From assembly GCA_950022655.1 (NCBI GenBank), contig OX465580.1, forward strand, positions 122,805,016-122,869,015: DNA of 64,000 nucleotides. Direction: 5' to 3'. Position numbers and translations under genes: made by a program. This document shows positions 1-11,217 of the stretch, piece after piece. Each line of letters opens with the position of its first letter. Position 1 is the first letter of the stretch. The stretch is from Alentia gelatinosa. Its lineage: Eukaryota; Annelida; Polychaeta; Phyllodocida; Polynoidae. The notes beneath the pieces are model-generated. The model worked only from the letters and a program-made list of their open reading frames with translations, was not told the origin of the DNA and did not search any database.

Positions 1-117
1 GACAAAATGACATCACGACGAAAGGCAGCGAAGATGTCGAGAAAAGGCAAACGGCAAATGAGGTATTTAAGAAGGGTTGCGGCAAAAGCTGGAGTATCAG
101 AGTCTTTAAGGCCATGA
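1..117 (+). CDS. Possible 3' end of a coding exon (very weak)
   Basis: Frame 1 is open from the first base to a TGA at 115-117 and reads as 38 residues very rich in Lys and Arg (for example SRRKAAK, SRKGKRQ). It could be the end of an exon that starts outside the window. I recognise no family, and the stretch is short enough to be chance. Confidence 0.12.
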   Translation, partial: DKMTSRRKAAKMSRKGKRQMRYLRRVAAKAGVSESLRP

Positions 118-284
118 GGGAGTGATGAGAGAAGGGGTTAAGTCTGGTGGGCACGCCCGGTCAAGACGTACAGGACATGAGGGGACGTGATCCAGCCAGG
201 GCTGAAGTAAATGTGCGGTACGGGGCATAGACGGGTGAGACGTACGTGTGGAGGTATATCGGGTCAGAGCCCACGGAGATGAAG

Positions 285-470
285 CTGGGTAAATGGGCGC
301 GGCACCGGAGCGCCCGTGGGCCGGGCCGTACGGCGGGCTGCTAAGGAGGCTGGGCAGACAAACGGAGCTGGCAGACCTCGAGGGACCCACTCATTACCGT
401 CACTCCGCCCCGCCGACCCCGCTGGCTGTCCAAGCCGTGGCTGGCCCCTTTGCGCCCTTGTAAGCCCCCA
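285..470. other. CpG- and GC-rich patch
   Basis: This stretch has many CG dinucleotides (GGGCGCGG, CCGTACGGCGGG, CCGCCCCGCCGACCCCG) and is much more GC-rich than the AT-leaning surroundings. It may be a small unmethylated island or a GC-rich repeat. No promoter core or convincing coding frame is visible. Confidence 0.35.
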
Positions 471-482
471 CCCACCCCCCAT

Positions 483-483
<1 letters not shown>

Positions 484-526
<43 letters not shown>
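484..526. repeat. (CA)n microsatellite
   Basis: About 21 uninterrupted CA units follow a C-rich lead-in. The Thr-His and Cys-Val open frames that cross this block on both strands are products of the repeat. Confidence 0.97.
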
Positions 527-529
<3 letters not shown>

Positions 530-617
530 AAGCCTCCAGACCGTACCACAGACCTGCAGCTTACAATGATCATTGCCCAGACCTCTTCCCGATCACTGCC
601 CACTCAGCTCAAGGGGA

Positions 618-634
618 GGGGGGGGGGGGGGGGG
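618..634. repeat. Poly-G run
   Basis: Seventeen G in a row follow GGGGA. Downstream the 11-mer TGCGGATCGCA occurs twice (about 649-660 and 701-712). Confidence 0.95.
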
Positions 635-999
635 CATTGGTCCATGTTTTGCGGATCGCAGAATAGCGACCCGAGGTCGAAACCGTTGCATAAGATTCTT
701 TGCGGATCGCATCATAATTATGTCGCAATCTATATTCAATCAAAAATCTAATGAACCTCTCACCTGTGTCACTGAAAATGTGGTGTTGTAAAAAATAATG
801 ATACAAGGGGAAAATAATGATACCACATGACACGATATTACTGGACCAACGCTTTTTCCACATTACTAGGAGCAACGAACCACTGGCAGCTTTCTCTCCA
901 GCCCCTAGACAACCTTTTGACCTGGAGTCAATCAGACATCAGTCCTGACCGGCATCCGCCTGCACTTAGATTTCTGGTGTCAGCCTCACTTCTCTCAAA
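635..999. other. No recognised feature
   Basis: AT-leaning sequence. Apart from the TGCGGATCGCA pair I see no gene, RNA or structured repeat. Confidence 0.5.
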
Positions 1000-1680
1000 C
1001 CGACCTCTTGTTCACCTACTGCAGCCGTCTGTTTATAATGTACCACCTTATCTCCAGCCGTCCCGATTTCCCATCCTAATTTCCCTCAATCTCCTTCAGA
1101 GTGTTTTCCCTCACCCACCTCGACCCTTTTTCTAATCTCCGCTTACATCTGCCCGCTCTCTCCTGCTGCCTTCTTCCTAGTTCCAAGACAACCTTTTGGT
1201 TCAATATTCCCTCACGTTCTACTTATTTGAATCGTATCCTCATTTTTTATAGCCGTCGCACTCAGGCTCAATCTTGCTTTTTAGAACACTAGTTCCTTCT
1301 TGTTCCAGATCATCCAGTGCAGCACAAGAAGATCAATCCCTATTTCCCACCCTACCACAATCTTGTCTCGCGCCTCTCTCATCCCAGTACCATTATTAGC
1401 TCTTCCTTTTTTCCTATTGCCTTCCTCTTCCCTTGCCTCTGCTACTCCGCTTTCCTATTCTACTTCACAACATCACATACTTATCTCTTCCCCACTTCCT
1501 GCATGTTTCCTGCTCCTCCTCTTCTTCTACTTCGCCTCCTTCACCTCTTCCTCTTTTTCTCATCTTTATCTTTTCTTTTCTGTTTCTCCCTCCTCTCCTT
1601 CCTCCTCCATCTCCTCTCATCACCATCCTTCACCCTACCCACCCCCTCCCCTTCCAAGTCCTCGTCCGGCTAACCTCAAT
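1000..1680. repeat. Polypyrimidine (C/T) rich tract
   Basis: The plus strand is almost entirely C and T in long stretches, densest at 1370-1665 (TTCCTCTT and CTCCTCCT runs). The Ser/Pro/Leu/Phe-rich open frames across it follow from the base composition. A mirror-like tract of this kind can form triplex DNA; this is inferred from composition only. Confidence 0.75.
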
Positions 1681-1689
1681 CCCTGGCGC

Positions 1690-1900
1690 TCGACCGGGAG
1701 CCAGTCCCAGTGGACTCCGTCTAAATCATGGAAAAGCCAAGTGGGACGGGCCGTTTTATTTGAAGAGAATCATTACCGTGTTTGTTTTTGCTCTGCCGGC
1801 TCCCCGCGGCCCGGGCTTGGCCCCAGCTCAGGCCGGGTTTGGCATTCCGCTTGTCCGGAACGGCCTTTGTAAGTCCTGCCTTTATCTCCACCGACAGTGA
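1690..1900 (+). other. GC-rich patch with a splice-donor-like site
   Basis: After the pyrimidine tract the sequence becomes GC- and CpG-rich (CCCCGCGGCCCGGGC). At 1869 there is a good donor match, CTTT|GTAAGTCC. One plus frame stays open across it, but its residues match nothing I know. An exon or 5' leader is possible; a chance donor in a GC patch is equally possible. Confidence 0.2.
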
Positions 1901-4437
1901 CACTGCCCCCACACACCACCTCTTTCTTACCAGCAGTCGTAAAACAAACAAGTCCCCAGAATTGCAACAGGAAACTAATGTTTTCCGAAGCTAGTCCCGG
2001 CTGACTTCCACAAAGCCCTGGAACGTGTACGCTGTTCCAGACATAAGATTTGCACCCTTGTTGGTAAAGGTCAACCAAAGGTCAAGTGGACTGGCTGCCA
2101 GCTCGCCTGTATTGGGATATCCGTCGATTGTGTTCGGAGATAGAACTATAGACTGCAAAATCTCCATAACATAATCAAGCACCGCATGAGATATACAATA
2201 GTAAAACTAGGTTCCGCCGACACTGAAATAGAATACGGGCGGAAAGACACTTCACAATTTGCAGCCTGTAAATTCAATAAAGGAGATTTTAAATTGCCAT
2301 AGAATTATTTTACTCAGATGGCGAACCAATGTAGGTGTGAAATGATCCATTTGTGATGTCTCACAGTAGGAACAGGTGTATAGGTACCGAATACAGTTCT
2401 ATGGTCTACAACTTCATCTTGGCTACGTGTATTCCTGCATACAAGTCAGGTATTTGATGTGAATATCAGTAGATATTACATTTTCAGTTACACTGTAAAT
2501 GGCAAGTCTCATGTCACCCAAGAGAAGCTATCGATAGACTGTATACATGTAATATATGGAGACATGGTTAGTGTGACTGAAAGGAATCTGTTCCGAGTTG
2601 TTTCCGACCAAAACAACAAGGAAGAGAAGTACTTCAGCCATATTCACTATGTTTCCTTATCATCATATATCTGGAAATAATGAAAAACGCCATTTTACAA
2701 CTTACTAAATAGCAGAATTACATTGGGTATGTGGTACGGAGGGACATATAACTATATTTTCGTCACTCAGTGAATCTAATCCGTACTAATCCGTACTCCT
2801 GGTCAGCAAAAGTGAAATATTCGCACATGGTACATGATAATAAGCATTTCAATCGCTCTATGTGGCTTCGCTGAAGAAGAGACAGTATCAGGTCACACTC
2901 TCCACCAAGATACACGAGACCTAGAAAATGTGTTTTGACACAGTTACATAGGATTACAGAAACAAATGAAGGCGCCATGATTTGATTAGGCGATTGCCTA
3001 ATGTGCTAGCTGTTAGAAAATCGCTATTATGGATAGATATTCTGTGCGGACATGCACGTTACCCCTCGTTCCATTCACACACGCCAACATCGATCGTGAC
3101 TCAGTCTTTTCTTGCTACTTAAGGCATTGTGACTATATGCTGTCACTCTAACTGGGTACAGCATGCTCAGAGGAAGCGAGCCGGCAATATTAATGCATAA
3201 ATAAAATTACAAACACGTCCTTAGTCATATGAGGAGTAATTATCGCTACCATTAGCTCAGCCGGCTCCGAGTAACTCGAGCGGAGGCGGGTGAACAGGAA
3301 GTAACAGAAGGGAAAGCATGGCGACGAGCGGTGCAGTGCAAAACCTCACATTACATGAGTACAATGTAACGTACGGTTATTTTGGACCAATCGCTACCAC
3401 TAAGTTTACCTTTATTGTTCAGCCTGACCTGGGGATACAATGTGGGACATACTCAGATGTTTCATTCTTGCTTCGTTTCCCTGAGAAGCAACACCTCGAA
3501 ACATCCATATAAGGCTTTGTATGAATGCCACTCCCAGCCTTGGAATAGCATGTTATTGGAGTTATATATGGAGTCGGATTTGCGAAGTCGATTTTAGTAC
3601 TTAAATTCTATCACAAACGATTATAAGGAAAAGGATGATTGGGAAACCTTTATGGCAATACTACACCTAAAGTATCATGAAAGCATAACTCCAAGTTGCT
3701 AAAAGCGCCCGTCTTTGCTGTGCCTAGTGAGGTCTGAATCACAAATTAGAAAAATCCTTATTGCACTCAAGACGGTACAGAGTAGAAATCCCCACCTTAT
3801 AAGTTAACCTTTAGCTTTAATCCCCTGCAATGTGCGCAACGCCGCAATTACTGCCGACACTGAAGTGGCCATGTATTTTAACCAGGGCGGGAAGAGAGTG
3901 CTTAGAGGTAACTAGTATGGCGATGTGAGATAAACGAGAAAGGATGTTTCCATACTGAGAATGTGATGTTAATTCTCTCTTTCTTTGGCCCTGGGATAAA
4001 TGCTGCGGTGAAGATGATATTCAGCCGTTGATGACGAGGACATTATTGCCTGCGATCGCTGATGCGGTGAGGCCGATTTGTGGCGTGCAAAGGGATAAAT
4101 CTGCCATAAAGTCCTAGAGGCGGGTGGTTTATCACTGACAACAGCGGCTCCTTACGAGCTACAGATATCATTATTGGGGTGGGGGCTATTTTGTTGCATT
4201 TCCCGAGGCCAATCTGAACGGCGTCGCCGCCAACCATATACAGGACCCCCAGCATTCTGGACATAATTCTCAGCCTTCTACCCGCCTTAAACACGTGCTA
4301 CAGTGACTCCATCTCCCCGCTGACCACGTTACACCTACTCCCGTTTTATGTCAGGTCCATATGGCCTGTTGGCCCCGGCGCCAGAATCAATTACATTCCG
4401 GGGTCGGTTTTGACCGGGCTCTAGGGGCGGAATATGT
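1901..4437. other. No recognised gene
   Basis: Ordinary AT-leaning sequence. Reading frames are short, and I found no tRNA, transposon end or tandem array. Confidence 0.5.
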
Positions 4438-4512
4438 GGGTGTTGTGTGGGACGGGGTGGATGTGGAGGTAGTTGGGGGGTCGGGATAGAAGTGGGGGCA
4501 GTGGGGGCAGGA
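4438..4512 (+). repeat. G-rich tract
   Basis: A run of GTGGG, GGGG and GGGGG blocks on the plus strand (GACGGGGTGGATGTGGAGG, then GTGGGGGCAGTGGGGGCAGG). Four or more G3+ runs occur close together, so a G-quadruplex is possible. Confidence 0.55.
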
Positions 4513-4898
4513 CTATCTCAGGAGACAGGAGACAGGAACCACACGTCAGAACCTTGACCTCTTCTTCGAGTAGCTCATGACCGACTCAATGCGCAGCTAA
4601 TGCCGTCCTCCCGAGCGGCTCTGACCTCGCCCTCAAAGACTACAATCTTTCTAGTTGAGTCCACACCGTCAATGATAAGCATAATAAACCTCATTTTTGT
4701 ACATTACTATATACCCATGCTGTATATATATATACTGTAAATACGCACCGTTTCGCCATATAACGTAAACATACCCTACGGAACACTGTTATCTACGGCA
4801 AAATACGGAACAATGTTCTGTATGTGTCAACTAAAATATTAGTTGGGAGGCCAAATTAAGTTAATTATTTTATCATTTTGGGTATATAGTAAATACAT

Positions 4899-4995
4899 AA
4901 GCTACAAAACTCGATGATGAATCAGGTTGATACAGAACTCGGCGTAACCGTTTCGTTCCGTACAAACCGTAAATGGCCATCTCGTTTTGTAGCTT
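4899..4995. repeat. Hairpin with AAGCTACAAAAC arms
   Basis: AAGCTACAAAACTCGAT at 4899-4915 faces ATCTCGTTTTGTAGCTT at 4979-4995. The 12-bp arms pair perfectly apart from an unpaired TC next to the inner GAT/ATC. The roughly 63-nt interior holds smaller inverted pieces. It may be a degenerate relative of the hairpins at 8102 and 39751, which also carry TC mismatches, but no head module was found beside it. Confidence 0.4.
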
Positions 4996-5660
4996 CTACA
5001 GCATGGTCAGGTCGTTCTATATGAGTATCTACAAAATCTGCTGATCACCTCTTTTATTTTAGAATAATGACCATTTTGTTTGTCTATTCTTTAACAACAT
5101 ACCACATATTACCTGTAGGACCCTTCTGTTCATACCACTACCTTTGTGCACTTTCGACCATTAGTGAGTTTTACTGATGTTTACTCAGGATAGCTAGTAT
5201 GCAATATTTATGCATAAAGCTCTGCTACAGTTTTGGCAAGGAATCCTCATGTTACGGACAAAATCCACGATTTTGAATTAAATCTTGGTGTTTCTATGAG
5301 TTTCAACTATGAGCTCCAACCTTCTCACAACGGGTCCTGGACTGTCTTAAAACACCGTACGGAATCCCCGCTAGCTCTGCATTTTTTCCTAACTAGTTTT
5401 TTTCCCTGCAGTTCTCCGAGCACCCCAACCTCCTAGACGAATGCCCAAGAGCAGCTTGGACCAAGTCTACAACGAGCTTTCTACAACACAAACACAAATT
5501 AGATTTTACTGCGAATAGACTGGAGAGTGCTTCCCTGTTCCTACTTTCTACTAAGACTAACCTACCATGCCACAGATGTTGTGGATTCTAACATAACCAT
5601 CTCTGATATCCATGGCGTTATGACAGATGCTGGCGCACTTAGATGTACGCGTACAATCGA
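4996..5660. other. No recognised feature
   Basis: AT-leaning sequence with no gene or repeat that I can support. Confidence 0.5.
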
Positions 5661-5820
5661 TTATGACCACTAATTACGGCATTTAGCACTGCCGACCGAT
5701 TATGTTGCATTTTGGAGTGTTAATGGCCAAGTGAAAACAAAAAGGGTCAACGATTTTCGTCTCCAACATTGTATAAACTAGCACCACCGATTAACTGTTT
5801 ATACCAACAACGAAATGTTT
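5661..5820 (+). mobile_element. Degenerate MITE copy, ACCGATTA family
   Basis: This copy shares a collinear string of motifs with 6329-6503 and, inverted, with 10010-10182: TATGACCAC, GCACTGCCGACCGATTATG, AATGG...AAAGGGTCAACGATTTT, then CCAACAACGAAAT. The copies look old. The ends were not located, so the coordinates mark only the shared core. The ACCGAT/ATCGGT content links it loosely to the TTTCCATTGGCCGAC MITEs. Confidence 0.5.
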
Positions 5821-6328
5821 CTCTGTTGAATATATTGTTGGCGGAATGAACTTGATTGTCAAAAGTCAGTGGGAAACTTCTACAGTTTCCTTCAGAAAAT
5901 AGCCTTTTTGCTGACTGCCACCGATTATGTACACCCATAGTTTCTCAAGTAACACCGCCGATTGACCTTTATGCAAATATCATAATATAATCAGTGGGGT
6001 TTTCGTCGGTATTTGGAAAGATAAATTTATTAAGATAAAATCCATTATTCATCTGATTTACATGTAATTCGGTATAGCAGCCAAATTATATCAGTCCAAA
6101 TTGTCCCTTGTTCCCATATGTTGCCAATACCTGACTATCAGCAGTGTCTATAAATGCTGAAACAGTAAGACTACCCTGCAGGGTAACATGATATATGAGA
6201 TTTTGCAAGACTTAAAGGGAAAGTGGCAGGATTTTCCTCAATGCCTCTCTAAATTCTAGTTTTATTATGCCATATAAAATTGCCCAGGGTGATTCAATGT
6301 ACGCAGTCATCTGATTCGTATAATTCGT
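5821..6328. other. Degenerate repeat spacer
   Basis: This stretch contains further ACCGCCGATT/GTCGGT fragments (about 5953-6015) that look like pieces of the neighbouring element. No gene is visible. Confidence 0.4.
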
Positions 6329-6503
6329 GTTTCCACCTGCCGGTTATGACCACCGATCATGCTATTTCGCACCGCCGACCTATTATGTGACACATTTAGT
6401 GCAATAATCGTCAGGTTGAAATAGAAATGGTCAACGATTTTTCTCTCCCACGTTATGCAATCTGGCACCAGCGACCGACTTCTGAACCCAACAACGAAAT
6501 GGA
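6329..6503 (+). mobile_element. Degenerate MITE copy, ACCGATTA family
   Basis: Second plus-strand copy: TTCCACCTGCCGGTTATGAC, GCACCGCCGACCTATTATG, GTGCAATAATCG, AAATGGTCAACGATTTTTCT and CCCAACAACGAAATGG follow in the same order as in 5661-5820. It matches the inverted copy at 10010-10182 more closely. Confidence 0.55.
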
Positions 6504-7103
6504 ATGGAATTGATTTAATTGGTGGCGGTCTTTGTATAACTACTTGAACTAAGAGTCAAACATGAAAGTGCCACTTTTATAGACACGATCTTCCTTTTTA
6601 TTCTGATCAATTCATATAGTTCTAATGTCGACATAAGGAGTTACCTATGCCATTTAGGTTCCATGGATGTTTTATGATAAATTGCTTAAATATCGTAGAA
6701 GTTCCTAATGAGTGAGTTCATCGCATGTCATATTCGTTATACATGGTGCAGGCCCTACTTACACTCCCCATATTACAAACCTATGCATCATGACAGACAA
6801 ATTAGATGTGCATTCTGTGACATGAGTACTGCAATATACTCCATAGACCTGTTCTCATTCCAGATGTATGTTTGGTGTTTTTTACCAAAGGAGTTGCACT
6901 TACCCATATATCTATAAAAGCACTCAGATAAAAACCAATGACGTAGCCTAGAATGAAACAATCAACCTAAATTCTTAGAATATCTAAACCCTCTAGTTGC
7001 CAGTACCCATCGAAGTCAATGATGGTAGTCCTGGACAGAATACAACTTCTAAAAACGTTTAAGCCGCGGACACAACAACCGAGAAACGCAGCGATTTCCA
7101 GAA
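6504..7103. other. No recognised feature
   Basis: AT-leaning sequence without a supportable gene or repeat. Confidence 0.5.
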
Positions 7104-7207
7104 TCGACAACACAAAATGGAGTGTATGTGAATAATTATTTCATATTTGACCTGGTCAATTTCTGAGACGCTAAGTTATCGGTGAGATATTCTTATGACA
7201 AAGTACC
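7104..7207 (+). repeat. Direct repeat, copy 1
   Basis: TCGACAAC at the start, then ATTATTTC, TTTGACCTGG and TTTCTGAGACGCTAAGTTAT, recur in order at 8410-8515 (TCGACAAC, TATTATTTCG, CCCCTGACCATT, CTTCTGAGACGCTAGATTAT). The two copies lie about 1.3 kb apart and flank the hairpin element at 7968-8255. Confidence 0.55.
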
Positions 7208-7310
7208 TCACATACACGCTTTTCTTTTCTTTTTATTCATTGAAAAGACAGTACAATTACCCATGAAGGGGCGTTCTTCCTTGGGTCGCCTTATAACATA
7301 TATACAGGGT

Positions 7311-7377
7311 AGTACAAGACAAGACAGGACAAAGAACAGGACAGAACAGGACAAGGAACAGGACATTACAGGACATA
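7311..7377 (+). repeat. ACAGGACA minisatellite
   Basis: Short irregular array of GACAGGAC, GAACAGGACA and TTACAGGACA units with a period of 8-11 bases. Confidence 0.85.
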
Positions 7378-7967
7378 GGTTGCTCTTGGAAACAGATATC
7401 ACAGTCAAATCTATGCGATAAATCGTCAGGAATACGTGCCTTTACATTCCCTACCTGACATATCTACAGAGTACATCACCAAGGGAAATACGCAATAGAT
7501 ATGCTAAAGGTAAATTGAAATAACGTTCCATATAATATACATCCCATTTCCACGATACTTTGACGTAGTAGCTGTGGTTGTGTCAGTCAATAACATTTCA
7601 TACAGCTAATTATAGTGGTAAAAGTCCTCGTCACAAAAAGCACTGTGACTTGAATAATGAGATCCACTTGACGTGGGGCCTTTTTTCAAGGTACCAACAT
7701 CTGAGAGGAACAAATGCCCGAGATCATAGCAATTAGGCTGCGTGGCGAACTGTCGATAAAAATCCCATTAGATAATTGGGAAGTCATGGATAGGATGGTT
7801 TTATCACCCGAATGTGCACTGATAGTGGTAGCATTATCAGCGTAGATAACATAATTTATATACGTGCACTTTGATGCAGGATACGTCCTCTAATAATGGG
7901 TCATGGGCCTCACAAATATTCTAAAGGCTTCAATATGATAGAATAGACTGATGTGGTGGCCTCCTCT
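7378..7967. other. No recognised feature
   Basis: AT-leaning sequence without a supportable gene or repeat. Confidence 0.5.
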
Positions 7968-8255
7968 ATTATCCTACCCCGCATATAAATCTCCATAGAC
8001 TTAATATGGAGTAACTGTATGCCACGGTTATGGCATAAGATATTTATATGCCACTGGTGACATATGAAGTTAAAAACATGTAACAGGGTAGGATATAATC
8101 TAAACATCACTCAATTTCATATAATTGTTTATATGGCATTCATTGTCTTCAGCTACAGATATCACTCAGCTCCGCTTCGTGATATCATACCGCGAAGACA
8201 ATTCATGCCATATAAACAATCATATGAAATTTCGTGATGTTTCATGATAATATTG
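7968..8255 (-). mobile_element. Composite head-plus-hairpin element, copy 1
   Basis: The head is 7969-8097, bounded by TTATCCTACCCC and GGGTAGGATA, and contains two palindromes (TATGCCACGGTTATGGCATA; ATATGCCACTGGTGACATAT). A 141-bp hairpin follows at 8102-8242. Its arms start AAACATCAC and end GTGATGTTT and pair over about 60 bp with small TC/TC interruptions. The innermost stem GATATCAC/GTGATATC encloses TCAGCTCCGCTTC. Outer ends TATTATC and GATAATA are inverted. The copy at 39741-40024 is the same element in reverse orientation. No protein is encoded, so movement would need proteins supplied elsewhere. The superfamily is not recognised. Confidence 0.75.
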
Positions 8256-8409
8256 CTATAACTTTTCACATGGCTGCTCTGAAAAAGACGCTTCCAGTCA
8301 GGAAGTAGAGAGAAACAATGGGAGATCAATTTCCACTCTCTTACATTGTCTATTCAATTTCTCCTAACAAATTATTCACTAGGGTTCCGTTATCAATTAT
8401 CTGTTGGTG

Positions 8410-8515
8410 TCGACAACAAAATATGAAGAGTATTTCAGCTATTATTTCGTATTTCCCCTGACCATTGCTTCTGAGACGCTAGATTATCAGTGGGATATAT
8501 TATTATGAAGAAATA
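8410..8515 (+). repeat. Direct repeat, copy 2
   Basis: Partner of 7104-7207; the best preserved part is CTTCTGAGACGCTAGATTAT followed by CAGTGGGATAT. It may be part of a larger old repeat cut by the hairpin element, or a local duplication. Confidence 0.55.
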
Positions 8516-10009
8516 GCTAGTCCTAGAACTGCGGGGGCACACTACATTTCAACCGGCGGTCCACTACGGATGGGCCTACGTTCCAGGCCGACCTGTCAGG
8601 TTCTGATGCGGTGCCTCACGTACCTCACATTTTTCTTACGTTCTCGTCCCGGGCCAATACGTTTCATACGTAGTCTGTTTTCCTATACGGCAAGCTTTAG
8701 CAATCAAGGGCTTGAAACAGATTTCTAAGGAACGCACCAGATATCTAAAATATCTTCAATGTGAGTGATCCTACTGCTTAAAAAAAGGTCGTGTATAAAG
8801 AAGAATTCGGAATCCTCGTCGGATCAAAGTCAGAAAAGGGTGTAAGAATCGTGTCGCGGGGTTGACGAGGCAGAACCAGGGCGGCTCTGTAAGAGGGCGG
8901 ACTCAAAGCCTATTGAAGTAGGACCGTGGTCTATCCAAGTCTCATTAGTGGTAAGACGCGATGCTGTAAGTACCTGCCGGCCCGGCCTCTTCAACAATGG
9001 AGGACTCACAGGAGATGCTAGAAGCCCTGATGTGGCTTCAGCTTCCACTATGGGCACTAAGAGGAAGCCCTTGGCCGTAGCCCGCGGGTCTTATCTGTCC
9101 AGATTACGTGACACGGCCGGGTCCCCCCGCCCCTTAAACCGAGTCCCTAACTACCATCGCCACCGCCTACCATGCCGCCAGGCTACCACTAGCAGGGCCA
9201 CCCCTTGAAAACACTACCACAAGTAAGACTGCCGGTTTGGAGCCCTCATCTTTTGGTAACATCAGAACAGCAAGCCCAGAATTACTATCGACAGCGGCTT
9301 CTGGTATAGGGAATATTTGCGATTTGAATTTTTCGAGGGTTCTTTTCTCTTTTATGTTAAATAAAAGAATTAGCAATATGTTTATTAAAAGAATAAGCAA
9401 TATGGCCAAAATTCTTGGCTATGTTGCATCATGATCTAAGGCAGTAGTAATCGTAGATAGAATAGACAGAAAATGTCCATCTCTTTATAAAAGATATTCA
9501 ACAATTGTGACCCGAGGTCTTTCTGCACTGTAATACAACACGAGACGTCTAGGCTGGAGAGGCCCACTTGACGTTTAGGAGACGGGAAGCCAGAATGAGA
9601 ATGGCCCCAGGAGATTCTAACATGGTACTTCTATGTCCTACAAAATGTAATCCTGGACAGCCAACCTAGGAACTATGGTCATCTCGTAGCCACCAACACT
9701 ACACCCATCCAGAGGCTGATATTTGATAACCTTGTTGCAGGCATTGGAGTGAATATCAGACAGGTGGCAAATTGAGTTGCTCTATGCTCGCCATCTGCTC
9801 CCTATGCGAGCCTGGATTTGCTGTCTGATGTGGCATTTCCACCTGCCAACTGAGAACCCACCAATATCTTTCCCGCTGTACAGAAGTCGGTCGGTGGTTC
9901 TGGTGAAAGGGCAGCGGTACATAATCATTGACCTGCACTGCAAAAAATGCTGTGGACGCTCACAGAGATCTGGTAGTAGAATGCAGAGCGTCACTGATTC
10001 AATGTGCTT
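8516..10009. other. No recognised gene
   Basis: Moderately GC-richer around 8840-9200, with short open frames on both strands that match nothing I know. The fragment GTACAGAAGTCGGTCGGTGG at 9880 resembles part of the 10010-10182 repeat. Confidence 0.45.
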
Positions 10010-10182
10010 TGATTTCGTTGGTGGGTACAGAAGTCAGGGAGTGGTGCCATAATGCATGAGGCCAGGGAGAGAAATCTTTGACCATTTCTGTTTCCACCGA
10101 ACGATTATTGCACTGAATTTGTTATATAATCGGTTGGCAGTATGAAATGCCATAATTCGTGGTCATTATCGGCAGGTGAAAC
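10010..10182 (-). mobile_element. Degenerate MITE copy, ACCGATTA family (inverted)
   Basis: Read on the minus strand it follows 6329-6503 closely: TTTCACCTGCCGATAATGAC, ACTGCCAACCGATTATATAA, GTGCAATAATCG, AAATGGTCAAAGATTT, CCCACCAACGAAATC. It is the third copy within 4.5 kb. Confidence 0.55.
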
Positions 10183-10897
10183 CGCCGCATAACCCTCGCC
10201 CGACTTTAATTTTCAACAACGATGTAAAGCTTAGTGGGCAAGCACTGTTACTCTTCCAGTTTACCTGTTGTTTGATATATATGCTCTACTTCTCGAATTT
10301 ATGTCATAACTCGAGTGATATACAATTTACTCCTGAATACGTGTTTGCTATATAAGGTTGTGTGTGTGATTCTATGGTCTTATGTAAATAACTTCCAATT
10401 ACAATAACGAGAAACGCCCTGCAAGATGATTGTTCTACGTCGTAAAATCTAACCCAGACCACTACTGATACAAGTGCAGTGCGACGAGATACATATACTC
10501 GCCCATGTTCATTCCTTTAGATGCATCTTGCCCATCCTAATTAGTATAATCAGGTTACTGTGTCGACAACTTATTCCCGGGGCAACGTTTCTTTTTTTCT
10601 ATACTGCAAATTACATACCATTAATTTCTCAGTCTGTTGCGCTGCTCAATTAAGTGAGATCATTATCATGAACGTACAGCAGCTTCGACATCTAAGTCTG
10701 AGTACGAAATCTTCATAGCCATATTGTTTAACACGACTCTCATTTCTAACTTCAATTGAAAATACTTTGACATGATGAAAGTAACGAGATTATGTTCCTG
10801 CTTCCCTTCCTGCTCTGACGTTTAGAAATTTCCGTGGAATTTAATTGGTAGACCACCATTACACTTACCTATATTTCATCGGGAAATTGTAATAAAC
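10183..10897. other. No recognised feature
   Basis: AT-leaning sequence. GTGTCGACAAC at 10560 echoes the start of the 7104/8410 repeat, but the similarity does not continue clearly. Confidence 0.45.
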
Positions 10898-11217
10898 GTT
10901 CGGCGGTGCCATATTTTATAATCGGTGGTCAAAATTAGAAGGTGTAAAATGGGCCTTACGAAAATTGCACCGATTAATTGAGATCCTCTACAAGTCTGTC
11001 GGTGGTGCCACCGACTGTACATCAGATTCAAATCATCGTTGGGGTTTGCATTGTAGTCACTGTTTCGACTGTATTTTTCTGCTTCCTACCGATTAAATTT
11101 TTACGTTAAAACCTTGAGGACCAACGACAAAATCAAAGAGTTTTGATTCTTTGGGTCTGTGAAAAAAATCAGTCGGTGGTGGCTTTATATTTCCATTCAT
11201 CGATCTGACGATACCAG
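10898..11217. mobile_element. Degenerate MITE rich in ACCGAT/GTCGGTGG
   Basis: Contains GTCGGTGGTGCCACCGACTG, TTGCACCGATTAATTGAG, TCAGTCGGTGGTGG and TTTCCATTCATCGATCTGAC. The same phrases occur in 14881-15255 and 41932-42213. Ends are not sharply defined. Confidence 0.45.

Noticed and set aside
264..666. Several overlapping frames on both strands
   Set aside because: They cross the CA repeat and poly-G run; Thr-His, Cys-Val and Gly stretches are artefacts.
1300..1872. 190-codon plus frame, the longest in the window
   Set aside because: It crosses the polypyrimidine tract, which rarely has stops, and its residues are low-complexity Ser/Pro/Leu/Phe.
7311..7377. Spaced repeats as a CRISPR array
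   Set aside because: Units are 8-11 bp and imperfect with no unique spacers; it is a minisatellite in eukaryotic DNA.
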